Below are positions 6,031-12,796 of a DNA stretch of 12,796 nucleotides, piece by piece. The position numbers were made by a program, and so were the translations under genes. Position 1 is the first letter of the stretch. Every line of letters begins with the position of its first letter. The notes under the pieces are model-generated. The model saw only the letters and a program-made list of their open reading frames with translations. It did not search any database and was not told the origin of the DNA. Origin of the DNA: Anaerolineae bacterium (lineage in GTDB: Bacteria; Chloroflexota; Anaerolineae; Epilineales; JAHCIE01); the NCBI GenBank assembly GCA_026129385.1, contig JAHCIE010000065.1, positions 1-12,796 of the forward strand. Reading direction: 5' to 3'.

Positions 6031-8868
6031 TTACGGGCACGTCTGGCCCAGCCTGGCGGCCACGGCCATGATATCCGCCACATCGACGTTGCCGTCACCG
6101 GTCACGTCGAAGGGTAGATCAGCCGGCCCGGCCGGCCGCGCCGGCCAGTGCTGAGCGACCAGTTGCACATCGGTCGAATCCACCCGACCATCGTGGTTCA
6201 CGTCGCCGGTCAGGTTGCATGGCGGCGGGGTTGGCGTCGCTGTCGGCGTCGGCGTGACCGTGGCTGGCGGGAGCGCACCGGGCACGAGGGCGAAGGTCTT
6301 GATCTGCTGCGCCGCGAGGGTCTCCACCAGCGCGCCGCCCTGACGGGTGGCGGCCCCCAGAGGCGTCTCGATGTGGGACAGCCACCGGGCGTCGGCCACG
6401 CCGAACGGCGGTAGCGACAGCCTGAAACCGGCCGCCTGGGCTGAGACGTTCCATACCCGCGCCACCAGTCCCTGGGCGATGCCGTCGTCGGCGGGCTTCA
6501 GCGCCCACAGTAGGACGTTGGGATTGTCGATGGTCAGCAAGGAGAACGAGGTCTCCGGATAGACGCTGCCGCCCGTCACCATGCCGGTGACCAGGGGGTT
6601 TTGGTGCTCCAGCGCAAAGCGCATCGCGGCCGACGGGTCGTAGCCGCCGTGGGTCTGTAGGGCGAAGCGTTGCAGAAAGTAGCTGTCGCCGCCCTGATTG
6701 GGCAGCCCCGCGCCACCGCCGCCGCCCACGCGCCCCCCAACAAGGGCTTGAATCTGCGGCGTCGTCACGTCGAGGCTATCTACCCGGCTGTTCCCCAGGC
6801 CCATGAAGTAGCAGTCGGCGTTGGAGAGGGTAATGCCAACGCTGCCGTCACTCATGTCGGCAAAGTGGTTGAACGTGAGCCAGTCGTAGCGGGCATTTTG
6901 CGTTGCATAGTGACCGACGGGCTGTAGCCTGGCCCTGGCAATGGCCCCCACTTCCTCGTGGTTCACATCGGGGTTGTCCAGGTTGAAGCCAAAGCCCCAC
7001 GTGTAGGTATCGACGAAGTTCTGCTGAATCTCGTTGCGGATCTCGATGCGGCGCAGGCCGCGCAGCAGGCGAATCCGCGTCGTTCGACTCAAGGGGGCCG
7101 AGGCCTGGGCGAGCAGGGTGACCGAGACTGGCCCACTATGCTCGACCCGCAGCTGGCCCGCGCCGGTGGCGAGGTCGTTGACCGTCCGCCCACCGATGGA
7201 ACGGACGAACTCCCGATTGCCGCGCGTCTTGTCGATAAGGCTGGTGAGTGCGCCCCGGTCGGCCAGCGTCAGCCGATAGAACTCGTTCTCCACGACTGCG
7301 CCCGAGACCTGGGCGGCCGGGCTGAAGGTGATGCCCGGGCCGGACCGTATCTCGAACACCTTGTAGCCCAGGGAGGGCACGTTGGCCGCCACGATGCGCA
7401 GAACCTGTTGGCCGTCCACCGTATCCAGCTCGGAGGGTGTCTCCTGCCCTGTCGCCAGGTCGATGACGCGCAGGCTGCTGGCGCCGGTGTAGGGCAGCTC
7501 AGCCACGTCGGTGCGTGTCCAGGACAGGGGGTTGAAGGCGAAGAAGCGCTGGCCGCTACCACGAATCAGCCCGCCGAGCGCGGCGGCAGCGTCGGTGGCT
7601 AGCGTGTTGACGTACCCCTCGATGTCGGCCAGTCGGTCGCGCTGCCATTGAATGCGGTCTATGACCTTTGGATCTGACGGGTTGAAACCCACCATGCCAA
7701 AGTTGTGCTCCCAGTACAGGCCGAGGCTCATCCAGGCCTGGTCACGGGCGGCGGTACGGCCGGCCATGAACGCGGGGCTGGCCAGGCTGACCAGGCTGGC
7801 GAGGGCCTCAGCGGCGCGCAGCCGCTCTACGCTGCGCTTGACGCGGGCCGAGACCTCGGCCAGCGAGGCGCAGTAGGTATCCCACTCGTTGCCGAAGCTG
7901 GCCCCGTAGGCTGAAATCTGGCTGCCGTAGCTCGTCTCGAAGTCGTTGAAGAAGTCAACCTGGTTCGAGACGATAACCGTCCGCGACGCTGTGGTCTTCG
8001 CCCTGGCGACCTGGACGAACTCATCGGTGAGGGTCTTGAAATCGTCCCAACCCTTGCCGAAGGCCCCCACTACCCGGTAGGGATAGCGAGCCAGGAAGCC
8101 GGGATCCGTATCGACGAAGTCGACCGTGCTGGCCGGGTTGCGGGCCTCGGCATAGCCGCCGATGGACTCGTTCGACCCCAGCAGCGAGTTCCACTTCATC
8201 AGAACCCGGCTGCCGTCTGGCCCCGCGTGCCAGTAGATCTCGCGATCGCGGTTGCCCAACTGGGACACCTGGGTATCGCAGGCGCAGACCCCCTTCCAGC
8301 TATAGCGCGCCCCCGAACCCGCCCACAGGGCCGTCAGGCCGTAGGGCAGGGTCTGGTTCTCCATGCTGATGGCGACCGGCAGGCGCAGGTTGAAGCGCCG
8401 CTCGAGGCTGCCCGCGTAGTACATGCCGCGCAACACCGCCTCGGCCGGCGCGCCGCCCAGGCAGACGACCAGCGCGTTCAACGGGACGCTGATGTGCCCG
8501 TCGCGCACGCGGCTCATCAGGCGGTTGAAGCCGGCTGGCTTGGTGCGCTCGTACGTCCACAGCCAGTAGCTGCCATCGCAATTCCAGCGGCTCTGGAATT
8601 CGGGGCGCTCGGAGGCGGTGGTGTCGGCCAGGTCAAGGTAGTAGTCGAGCATCTCGACAAAGGCCTGGCGGTATTCGGCGTCGCTGGCCGTCCACCACAG
8701 GTCCGTATGATCGTCGGGGGCCAGATAGATGCGCTTGGGGTCGACGGCCCACAACGTCTTGACCGGATTGAAGGCAACGCCGCCGAGCGCGGTGGCCGCC
8801 GCCAGGGCAGCCCCGGCCCGCAAGAACTGGCGGCGCGAGACGCGGGATACAGGCTTCGAGACGGACAC
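6031..8868 (-). CDS. Tat-exported GH38-like (alpha-mannosidase-fold) protein with C-terminal type I dockerin
   Basis: This 945-residue secreted protein starts with a twin-arginine signal (SRRQFLR at 11-17, then an Ala-rich hydrophobic stretch to about 33). Residues about 45-430 resemble the GH38 N-terminal and middle domains: HTDLWW (54-59) fits the metal-binding HxDxxW motif, and YWEHNFG (385-391, His388) sits where GH38 enzymes carry the HHD motif. The usual DPFG-like nucleophile segment is not found; the corresponding place reads MENQTLPYG (169-177). A long beta-sandwich C-terminal region (about 500-860) resembles the GH38 C-terminal domain. A Thr/Pro linker (870-883) precedes a dockerin (884-945). 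GTG 8868 is chosen because AAGGTGAG lies 5 nt upstream. It follows a GT-C gene by 35 bp. Glycan hydrolysis or binding at the surface is likely; mannosidase specificity is unproven. Confidence 0.85.
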   Translation of the reverse strand: MSVSKPVSRVSRRQFLRAGAALAAATALGGVAFNPVKTLWAVDPKRIYLAPDDHTDLWWTASDAEYRQAFVEMLDYYLDLADTTASERPEFQSRWNCDGSYWLWTYERTKPAGFNRLMSRVRDGHISVPLNALVVCLGGAPAEAVLRGMYYAGSLERRFNLRLPVAISMENQTLPYGLTALWAGSGARYSWKGVCACDTQVSQLGNRDREIYWHAGPDGSRVLMKWNSLLGSNESIGGYAEARNPASTVDFVDTDPGFLARYPYRVVGAFGKGWDDFKTLTDEFVQVARAKTTASRTVIVSNQVDFFNDFETSYGSQISAYGASFGNEWDTYCASLAEVSARVKRSVERLRAAEALASLVSLASPAFMAGRTAARDQAWMSLGLYWEHNFGMVGFNPSDPKVIDRIQWQRDRLADIEGYVNTLATDAAAALGGLIRGSGQRFFAFNPLSWTRTDVAELPYTGASSLRVIDLATGQETPSELDTVDGQQVLRIVAANVPSLGYKVFEIRSGPGITFSPAAQVSGAVVENEFYRLTLADRGALTSLIDKTRGNREFVRSIGGRTVNDLATGAGQLRVEHSGPVSVTLLAQASAPLSRTTRIRLLRGLRRIEIRNEIQQNFVDTYTWGFGFNLDNPDVNHEEVGAIARARLQPVGHYATQNARYDWLTFNHFADMSDGSVGITLSNADCYFMGLGNSRVDSLDVTTPQIQALVGGRVGGGGGAGLPNQGGDSYFLQRFALQTHGGYDPSAAMRFALEHQNPLVTGMVTGGSVYPETSFSLLTIDNPNVLLWALKPADDGIAQGLVARVWNVSAQAAGFRLSLPPFGVADARWLSHIETPLGAATRQGGALVETLAAQQIKTFALVPGALPPATVTPTPTATPTPPPCNLTGDVNHDGRVDSTDVQLVAQHWPARPAGPADLPFDVTGDGNVDVADIMAVAARLGQTCP
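6034..6219 (-). other. Type I dockerin module of the GH38-like protein
   Basis: Residues 884-945 contain two F-hand calcium loops. DVNHDGRVDSTD has ligands at D889, N891, D893, R895 (backbone), D897 and D900; DVTGDGNVDVAD has D921, T923, D925, N927, D929 and D932. Each is followed by a short helix (VQLVAQHW and IMAVAARLG), as in the duplicated dockerin fold that binds cohesin domains. Cys884 and Cys944 bracket the module and could form a disulphide clamp. No cohesin-encoding gene is present in the window. Confidence 0.9.
6220..6261 (-). repeat. Thr/Pro linker before the dockerin
   Basis: The encoded stretch TPTPTATPTPPP separates the GH38-like body from the dockerin. It is a low-complexity spacer of the same kind as the stalk in the BNR protein of this cluster. 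Confidence 0.75.
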
Positions 8869-8873
8869 GTTAT

Positions 8874-8881
8874 CTCACCTT
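8874..8881 (-). promoter_or_regulatory. Ribosome binding site for the GH38-like gene (GTG start)
   Basis: AAGGTGAG on the minus strand is followed by ATAAC and GTG 8868. The good match and 5-nt spacing support the non-ATG start, which also gives a complete Tat signal peptide. Confidence 0.6.
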
Positions 8882-8903
8882 CTCACTCAGGCAAGGCCGG
8901 GTG

Positions 8904-10469
8904 TCAATGCAACTGATAGACACCACAACCGGCCGCAATGCCTGGCCCAATCTGGACACTGTTCGCCTCCAGGTAGCTTACCAGCGTGGGACTCGACTCC
9001 AACAGAGGGCCGTCCGCAATCACAAAATAGGCGGCCCCGGCTTGATGGTACGCCTCGACCTTGTCTGGTGTATGCCAGTCGGCGGGCAGGCTCCAGCCAT
9101 AGCGATGACTGTAGAAGAAGATGGTCGGGTCTTGATAGTTGCGTGGCCGGTCGGCATACTCTGACTCGACGGGCGAGCTAATAATGAGCAGGCTGTTGTC
9201 AGGCACTACCGACTGCACCTGGGCGGCGCAGTTGATCTCCTGCCTGGCCCATCCGTTCTCGCCGAAGCGGACCAGGTCCCCATAGATGTAAGCTGACCAC
9301 GCGACGGTCAGGAACAGCAGCACGGCCGCCCCTGCTGTCAGGGGACCCGTCATCCGAGCGTAGCTCGTCAATGTAGAGATGCCCAGCCCCATGGCGAGGG
9401 CGGCAAAGGGTAGAGCAACCAGATGGTAGTGAACGGCGAAGGGCTTGTCGGCCGCATGGGCGATCGCCAGATAGTAGAGGCCCGTCGTCAGCACACCAGC
9501 GGTGATGAGAATGTAGCGACGATGGCGGAGCGCCGCGATCAACCCAATGGCGAAGAACGCCAGCCCGACGCCGTCGAAGACCCACTTGACCTCAAGGCGA
9601 GCCGTGGCGAGGTAGAAGGCGGGGGACAACCAGTAGCTGAGGTTGCCGAACTTAGTATCGCCGCCGCCGATGACCCCGAAGGTATTGCCGTAGGTGAGAT
9701 AAAGCTCGTGGGCGTGCCAGTACCAGAGCGCGCTGGGCACCAGGCTGACGAGGCCGGTCAGCCATACCTCACGCCCGATCAAGCCGCGAACGCCATGCTT
9801 GTCGAACATCAGGATCAGGAAGACCAGGAAGACGACACCCGCCGTGGGCTTGATCAGGATGCCCAAGGCGGTAGACAGGGCCGCCAGGGCAAGAAGCCAG
9901 CGCGACGATGTCTCGTAGTAGCGGTAGAACAGATACAGAGCCACTACGTAGAAGAAGAGCATCGCCGCCTCGGGCATGAACGTGGCGCTATAGCGCAGGT
10001 CTAGCGGCGAGATGACAAAGAGAAACAGGGCTACCGTGGCCGCCAGAGGCGTCAGGATGCGCCGCGCCAGCAGGTAGAAGACGGCGAAGGTTGGTACCGA
10101 GAAGAGGAGAGAGACCAGCCGCCCCAGCCAGAGCTGCTCGCCAAATACGCGATACAGCAGGGCGACCAGGAACGGGTACAGCTGGAACTCGGTTTCGACA
10201 TAGCCAGGCCCGCTACCGCCCCAGTTGATCTGGGGATAGAGAAGCCGGAAGCCATTCTCCAGGAAGTGATGGGCGATGGCAGCTGTATCGGCCGGTCGCC
10301 AGTAGTCGGTCGCATAGGTAAGAGGCTCTGGTAACATGGGTAATCGCAGGATCACCCCCAGACCGATGATGACAGCAGCGACGTACGTCCATCGGATGTG
10401 CGAGAGCCAGGTCGGTGAGTGAAGGCTGGCCGATGGCTGTAGCGTCGAGTGCATAGGCTGGTCGCTCAT
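8904..10469 (-). CDS. GT-C glycosyltransferase of the PMT_2 / RgtA-D-like family (GT39/GT83-type)
   Basis: This 521-residue polytopic membrane protein probably transfers a sugar from a polyprenyl-phosphate donor on the outer face of the membrane. After a 25-residue polar N-terminus and a first membrane segment (about 28-43) comes a large loop starting TDYWRPADTAAIAHHFLENG (54-73), which matches the HxWRQxDTAxIARNF-like hallmark of the PMT_2 group with its acidic residues (D55, D61). Then follow the conserved EFQLYPFLVALLYRVFG and WLGRLVSLLFS segments and about ten further hydrophobic helices. The last 110 residues are a soluble extracytoplasmic tail with two Cys in its closing part or nearby. 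ATG 10469 is chosen because GGGAGGAG lies 5 nt upstream; a longer frame to 10511 has no such site. Donor and acceptor are unknown. Confidence 0.93.
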   Translation of the reverse strand: MSDQPMHSTLQPSASLHSPTWLSHIRWTYVAAVIIGLGVILRLPMLPEPLTYATDYWRPADTAAIAHHFLENGFRLLYPQINWGGSGPGYVETEFQLYPFLVALLYRVFGEQLWLGRLVSLLFSVPTFAVFYLLARRILTPLAATVALFLFVISPLDLRYSATFMPEAAMLFFYVVALYLFYRYYETSSRWLLALAALSTALGILIKPTAGVVFLVFLILMFDKHGVRGLIGREVWLTGLVSLVPSALWYWHAHELYLTYGNTFGVIGGGDTKFGNLSYWLSPAFYLATARLEVKWVFDGVGLAFFAIGLIAALRHRRYILITAGVLTTGLYYLAIAHAADKPFAVHYHLVALPFAALAMGLGISTLTSYARMTGPLTAGAAVLLFLTVAWSAYIYGDLVRFGENGWARQEINCAAQVQSVVPDNSLLIISSPVESEYADRPRNYQDPTIFFYSHRYGWSLPADWHTPDKVEAYHQAGAAYFVIADGPLLESSPTLVSYLEANSVQIGPGIAAGCGVYQLH

Positions 10470-10474
10470 GTTGT

Positions 10475-10482
10475 CTCCTCCC
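10475..10482 (-). promoter_or_regulatory. Strong ribosome binding site for the PMT_2-like gene
   Basis: GGGAGGAG on the minus strand with spacer ACAAC before ATG 10469 is the best Shine-Dalgarno match in the window. It fixes the start 14 codons inside the longest open frame. Confidence 0.7.
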
Positions 10483-10529
10483 GCGAGGGCGTGAACCGGT
10501 ATCCCCCCCAATTCAACGACTCCAGGATG

Positions 10530-12107
10530 CTATTGAATGGGTGGCGCAGTCTTCAGGCGATACAGGTAACGCGGGAAGCCATGATCCCAACGCTTCGGCA
10601 GCACTCCCAGGGATCGGAAACGATCGCCGAGGTCTGTATCCAGGACATAGGTTTCGTTGAGAAACTCTAGCCACGGATACGCTTCGACGGGATAATTGGC
10701 GAGGATGAAGGCGGCGCCTGATGGGTGCAACGCAGGGTCCAGCAGGCGGCGCGTCAGCGGGTTGTCGCGCGTGTCGATGCCTGGCCCGCGAATCATGTCC
10801 TCCAGCGCCACCCAATGCGCGGCGGGCGAGAGGGTGTATCCACTAGGCAGCTGGCCGAGGGAGGGCGCATACACCGGCCCGTTCAACCCTTCCAGCAGCG
10901 TGACCAGCTCTTGATAGCGCTGAGGGGCCTCGGCCGAGACGACAAGGGGGCGCGGGTCGTACAGGAGCAGGGTAAGGGTCGCGATCAATACCAGGGTGTC
11001 CAGACCGTAGCGCGGTAGTTGGGGCAGCCGCCGCGAGAAATCGCTGAGGCCGAGCACCCCCAGGAGGATGAACCAGGCGCCCATGGTGATGTAGACATTG
11101 TTGGAGGAGCCAGGGTCGAGGCTGCCCATGAAGCCGCTCAGCAGGGCGGCGCCAAACTGCACGACCCACACCGTGAGTCGTTGGCGCGGCTTGAGGAGGC
11201 TCCAGAGGGCGTAGGCCCCCGCGATAAGCGCCAGCGGCAGATATGAGATCACGATGAACCGCAGATAGCGACTGACGGTGGCGACATTTAGCTCTGTCCA
11301 GCCGCGCGGCGTCTGCCAGGTGAAGAAGTGGAAGGCAGGCCCGAACAGAACCGGTCCAGCGAGAAGGTACAGCACCGGGCCGAGCAGGGCGGCGACACCC
11401 CAATAGATCAGGGAGCGCCGGCCTTCCAGCCAGGTGAGATAGGCCAGCCCACCCAGCAGGAAGAGCGCGCCGTGCTGCTTGAACCAGAACGACGCGACCA
11501 GCACGACGATGCCCGCCATGTTCCAGGTGCGCGAGCGCTTCAGGCTGATAAGATAGCTGCCCAGCAAGGCCGTGCACAACAGCCACGAGTCGGAGTGCGC
11601 CGTGTCCAGGTAGACATCCATCACCCGATACGCCGCCGCAAACAGGCCGAGCGAGACAAACCCCCACCACACCGAGCGGGTCGTCTTGAACACGATCCAG
11701 AACATCAGGAACGCGCTGCCGAGCGCCCCCAGGATCGCGACCAGCCGAGCGGTGGGAAGGCTTGCGCCCAGGAGCCAGGCGAACGGCGCCGTCAGTACAT
11801 AGAACAGCGGGTTGTAGGACAGGGGCACGTACTCAGGCGTGGGCTGCGGGTAGATGGGCTGGAACGTCGCGGCGCGCTGGATGTGCTGCAAGACGACGCT
11901 TTCCATCAGGTCCAGGTTCAACGGGAAGCGCAGGTGGTTGGCGAACAGGAACAGCATGACGCCCATATAGACGACCAGGATCGCGGCCAGCGCGCCACGC
12001 CCCAGACGTACCGCGCCGCCGGAACGCCGTAGCCATAGAACTTCACCCAGCAGCAGAAGGCTGCCTACCCCGAACACGGCGGCTCGCGCCAGTAACATAT
12101 TGTTCAT
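10530..12107 (-). CDS. Polytopic GT-C type membrane glycosyltransferase-like protein
   Basis: This 525-residue protein has a long hydrophobic profile: segments at about 5-26 and 39-56, then roughly eight more through residue 400, and a soluble C-terminal domain of about 125 residues. The first large outer loop holds LNLDLMESVVLQHIQRA (63-79). Its acidic pair D66/E69 is placed like the catalytic or metal-binding acidic motif of GT-C enzymes. It is followed by PIYPQPTPEYVPLSYNPLFY, a loop pattern common in bacterial GT87/PMT-like proteins. The family is recognised only at fold level; a role in adding sugars from lipid donors outside the membrane is inferred. ATG 12107 lies 3 bp after the SGNH hydrolase stop with a poor ribosome site, suggesting coupling; ATG at codon 4 is an alternative. 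The next gene follows after 60 bp. Confidence 0.88.
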   Translation of the reverse strand: MNNMLLARAAVFGVGSLLLLGEVLWLRRSGGAVRLGRGALAAILVVYMGVMLFLFANHLRFPLNLDLMESVVLQHIQRAATFQPIYPQPTPEYVPLSYNPLFYVLTAPFAWLLGASLPTARLVAILGALGSAFLMFWIVFKTTRSVWWGFVSLGLFAAAYRVMDVYLDTAHSDSWLLCTALLGSYLISLKRSRTWNMAGIVVLVASFWFKQHGALFLLGGLAYLTWLEGRRSLIYWGVAALLGPVLYLLAGPVLFGPAFHFFTWQTPRGWTELNVATVSRYLRFIVISYLPLALIAGAYALWSLLKPRQRLTVWVVQFGAALLSGFMGSLDPGSSNNVYITMGAWFILLGVLGLSDFSRRLPQLPRYGLDTLVLIATLTLLLYDPRPLVVSAEAPQRYQELVTLLEGLNGPVYAPSLGQLPSGYTLSPAAHWVALEDMIRGPGIDTRDNPLTRRLLDPALHPSGAAFILANYPVEAYPWLEFLNETYVLDTDLGDRFRSLGVLPKRWDHGFPRYLYRLKTAPPIQ

Positions 12108-12110
12108 GGT

Positions 12111-12796
12111 CTACGACCCACCCGCCAGGCGTGTTTGAGCCAGGCGCGCGGCCAGGAAGTCCGCGACAGCGCGATGGCCGCTGACCGTCCAGTGCATGTT
12201 CGACGGTTGATAGGGGCAGCCGTCGGGCAGTTGGCGCAAGACCGGCCGCAGATCTACATACGTGAACTGCATCTGGTCGGCCAGACTCTGGGTCAGCCGC
12301 TGGGGCTTGTCGAGGTCAAAGCGGCTGGTGTCGCTGAGGTCGACATTGCGAGGGTAATAGGCCAGATCGCGCGGGGCGCAGACCTGGGGAGCGGCCGGGG
12401 CCATGACAATCATGACGGGGGTGTGAGTCTGGTTCGCCACGCCCTCGATCTGCTGGAGGCGCGCCTCGACAGCGCGCTGACCGTCGGCCCATGCCGGCCA
12501 ATCCCGTTCCAGGAAGGTGAAATTTCCCAGGCTGTAGCCATGCCCCTCCGGGCGATTCTTGATCAGCGCGGCGAGGGGTTCGCGAACCTGCATCCGGAGG
12601 AACTGGCGCAGGTGGGTAAGACCGAGCACGCCCATCAGGCCGTCGGGGGATCGCTCGCCAAAGCCGATGGATGCCTGGAAAGCGTCGTTGGTGGTGAGGG
12701 CGTCCAGATAGTCGTTGACAAACATCTCGACGACGATGAGATCTGGCTGATAGGTCGGCGCGTAGTCCTGGATAATCTCGGCGTACTGATTAGGGC
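12111..12796 (-). CDS. SGNH/GDSL-like hydrolase, N-terminus cut by window edge
   Basis: The frame is open to the right edge and reads PNQYAEIIQDYAPTYQPDLIVVEMFVNDYLDAL, so the internal ATG at 12725 is not the real start. The segment PDLIVVEMFVND matches block III of SGNH hydrolases, where the Asn completes the oxyanion hole. Near the C-terminus SNMHWTVSGH matches the block V His motif of AlgX/AlgJ- and DltE-like acyl-modifying proteins (His codon at 12192-12194). The Asp usually two or three residues before that His is replaced by Asn/Ser here. The nucleophile Ser block lies beyond the window. Such proteins add or remove acetyl or other acyl groups on surface glycans, usually outside the cytoplasm; that role is inferred from family and neighbours. 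The stop is 3 bp before the following GT-C gene. Confidence 0.85.
   Translation of the reverse strand, partial: PNQYAEIIQDYAPTYQPDLIVVEMFVNDYLDALTTNDAFQASIGFGERSPDGLMGVLGLTHLRQFLRMQVREPLAALIKNRPEGHGYSLGNFTFLERDWPAWADGQRAVEARLQQIEGVANQTHTPVMIVMAPAAPQVCAPRDLAYYPRNVDLSDTSRFDLDKPQRLTQSLADQMQFTYVDLRPVLRQLPDGCPYQPSNMHWTVSGHRAVADFLAARLAQTRLAGGS

Noticed and set aside
6121..6147. GC-rich, near-palindromic run of CCGG/GGCC units
   Set aside because: It falls within the inter-loop segment of the dockerin coding sequence (PARPAGPAD) and is explained by GC-rich codon choice for Pro, Ala, Arg and Gly.
6958..8916. Several plus-strand open frames of 70-230 codons
   Set aside because: All are antisense to the GH38-like gene, whose signal peptide, motifs and dockerin fix the true frame. 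Their composition is typical of shadow frames.
11328..12032. Plus-strand open frame of 234 codons rich in Gln, Arg and Glu
   Set aside because: It is the complement of hydrophobic codons of the GT-C gene; the polar low-complexity composition follows directly from that.
1..12796. Search by eye for CRISPR repeats, tRNA or rRNA genes, transposases and long terminal inverted repeats
   Set aside because: Nothing matching these was seen; nearly every base is accounted for by minus-strand coding sequence with short gaps.

Overview
The window looks like part of one long cell-surface glycan locus from a GC-rich bacterium, most likely a member of the Chloroflexota. That placement is an inference. It rests on the high GC content, the Thr/Pro-rich stalks with a C-terminal type I dockerin or membrane tail on secreted proteins, and the family mix. 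No marker gene fixes the taxonomy.

All nine genes lie on the minus strand and are tightly packed, so the window reads as one transcription unit running from high to low coordinates. In transcription order they are: a 5'-truncated SGNH/GDSL-type hydrolase (12796-12111); two polytopic GT-C type glycosyltransferases (12107-10530 and 10469-8904); a Tat-exported GH38-like protein with a C-terminal dockerin (8868-6031); an ABC-2 polysaccharide export permease (Wzm-like, start probably GTG 5951) and its ATPase with a C-terminal Wzt-type domain (5030-3723); a secreted BNR/Asp-box propeller protein with a Thr/Pro stalk and C-terminal membrane segment (3651-2149); and two family 2 glycosyltransferases (2121-946, and 958 running off the left edge). 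The first two and the last two neighbours are separated by 3 bp or overlap by 13 bp. The largest gap between genes is about 80 bp, so no gene-free stretch exceeds 300 bp. I see no convincing internal promoter or terminator.

A coherent reading is as follows. Cytoplasmic GT2 enzymes build a glycan on a lipid carrier. The Wzm/Wzt pair flips it out, with the Wzt C-terminal domain possibly gating export by recognising the glycan end. The GT-C enzymes add sugars from lipid-linked donors on the outer face. The SGNH hydrolase may add or remove acyl groups. The two large secreted proteins (GH38-like/dockerin and BNR propeller) act on or bind the glycan at the surface.

The most interesting element is the GH38-like protein. 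It keeps the predicted metal-binding His/Asp/His set, but I cannot find the usual DPFG-type nucleophile motif. It combines a twin-arginine signal with a dockerin bracketed by two cysteines, and sits between glycosyltransferase and exporter genes. No mobile elements, CRISPR arrays, tRNAs or rRNAs were seen.
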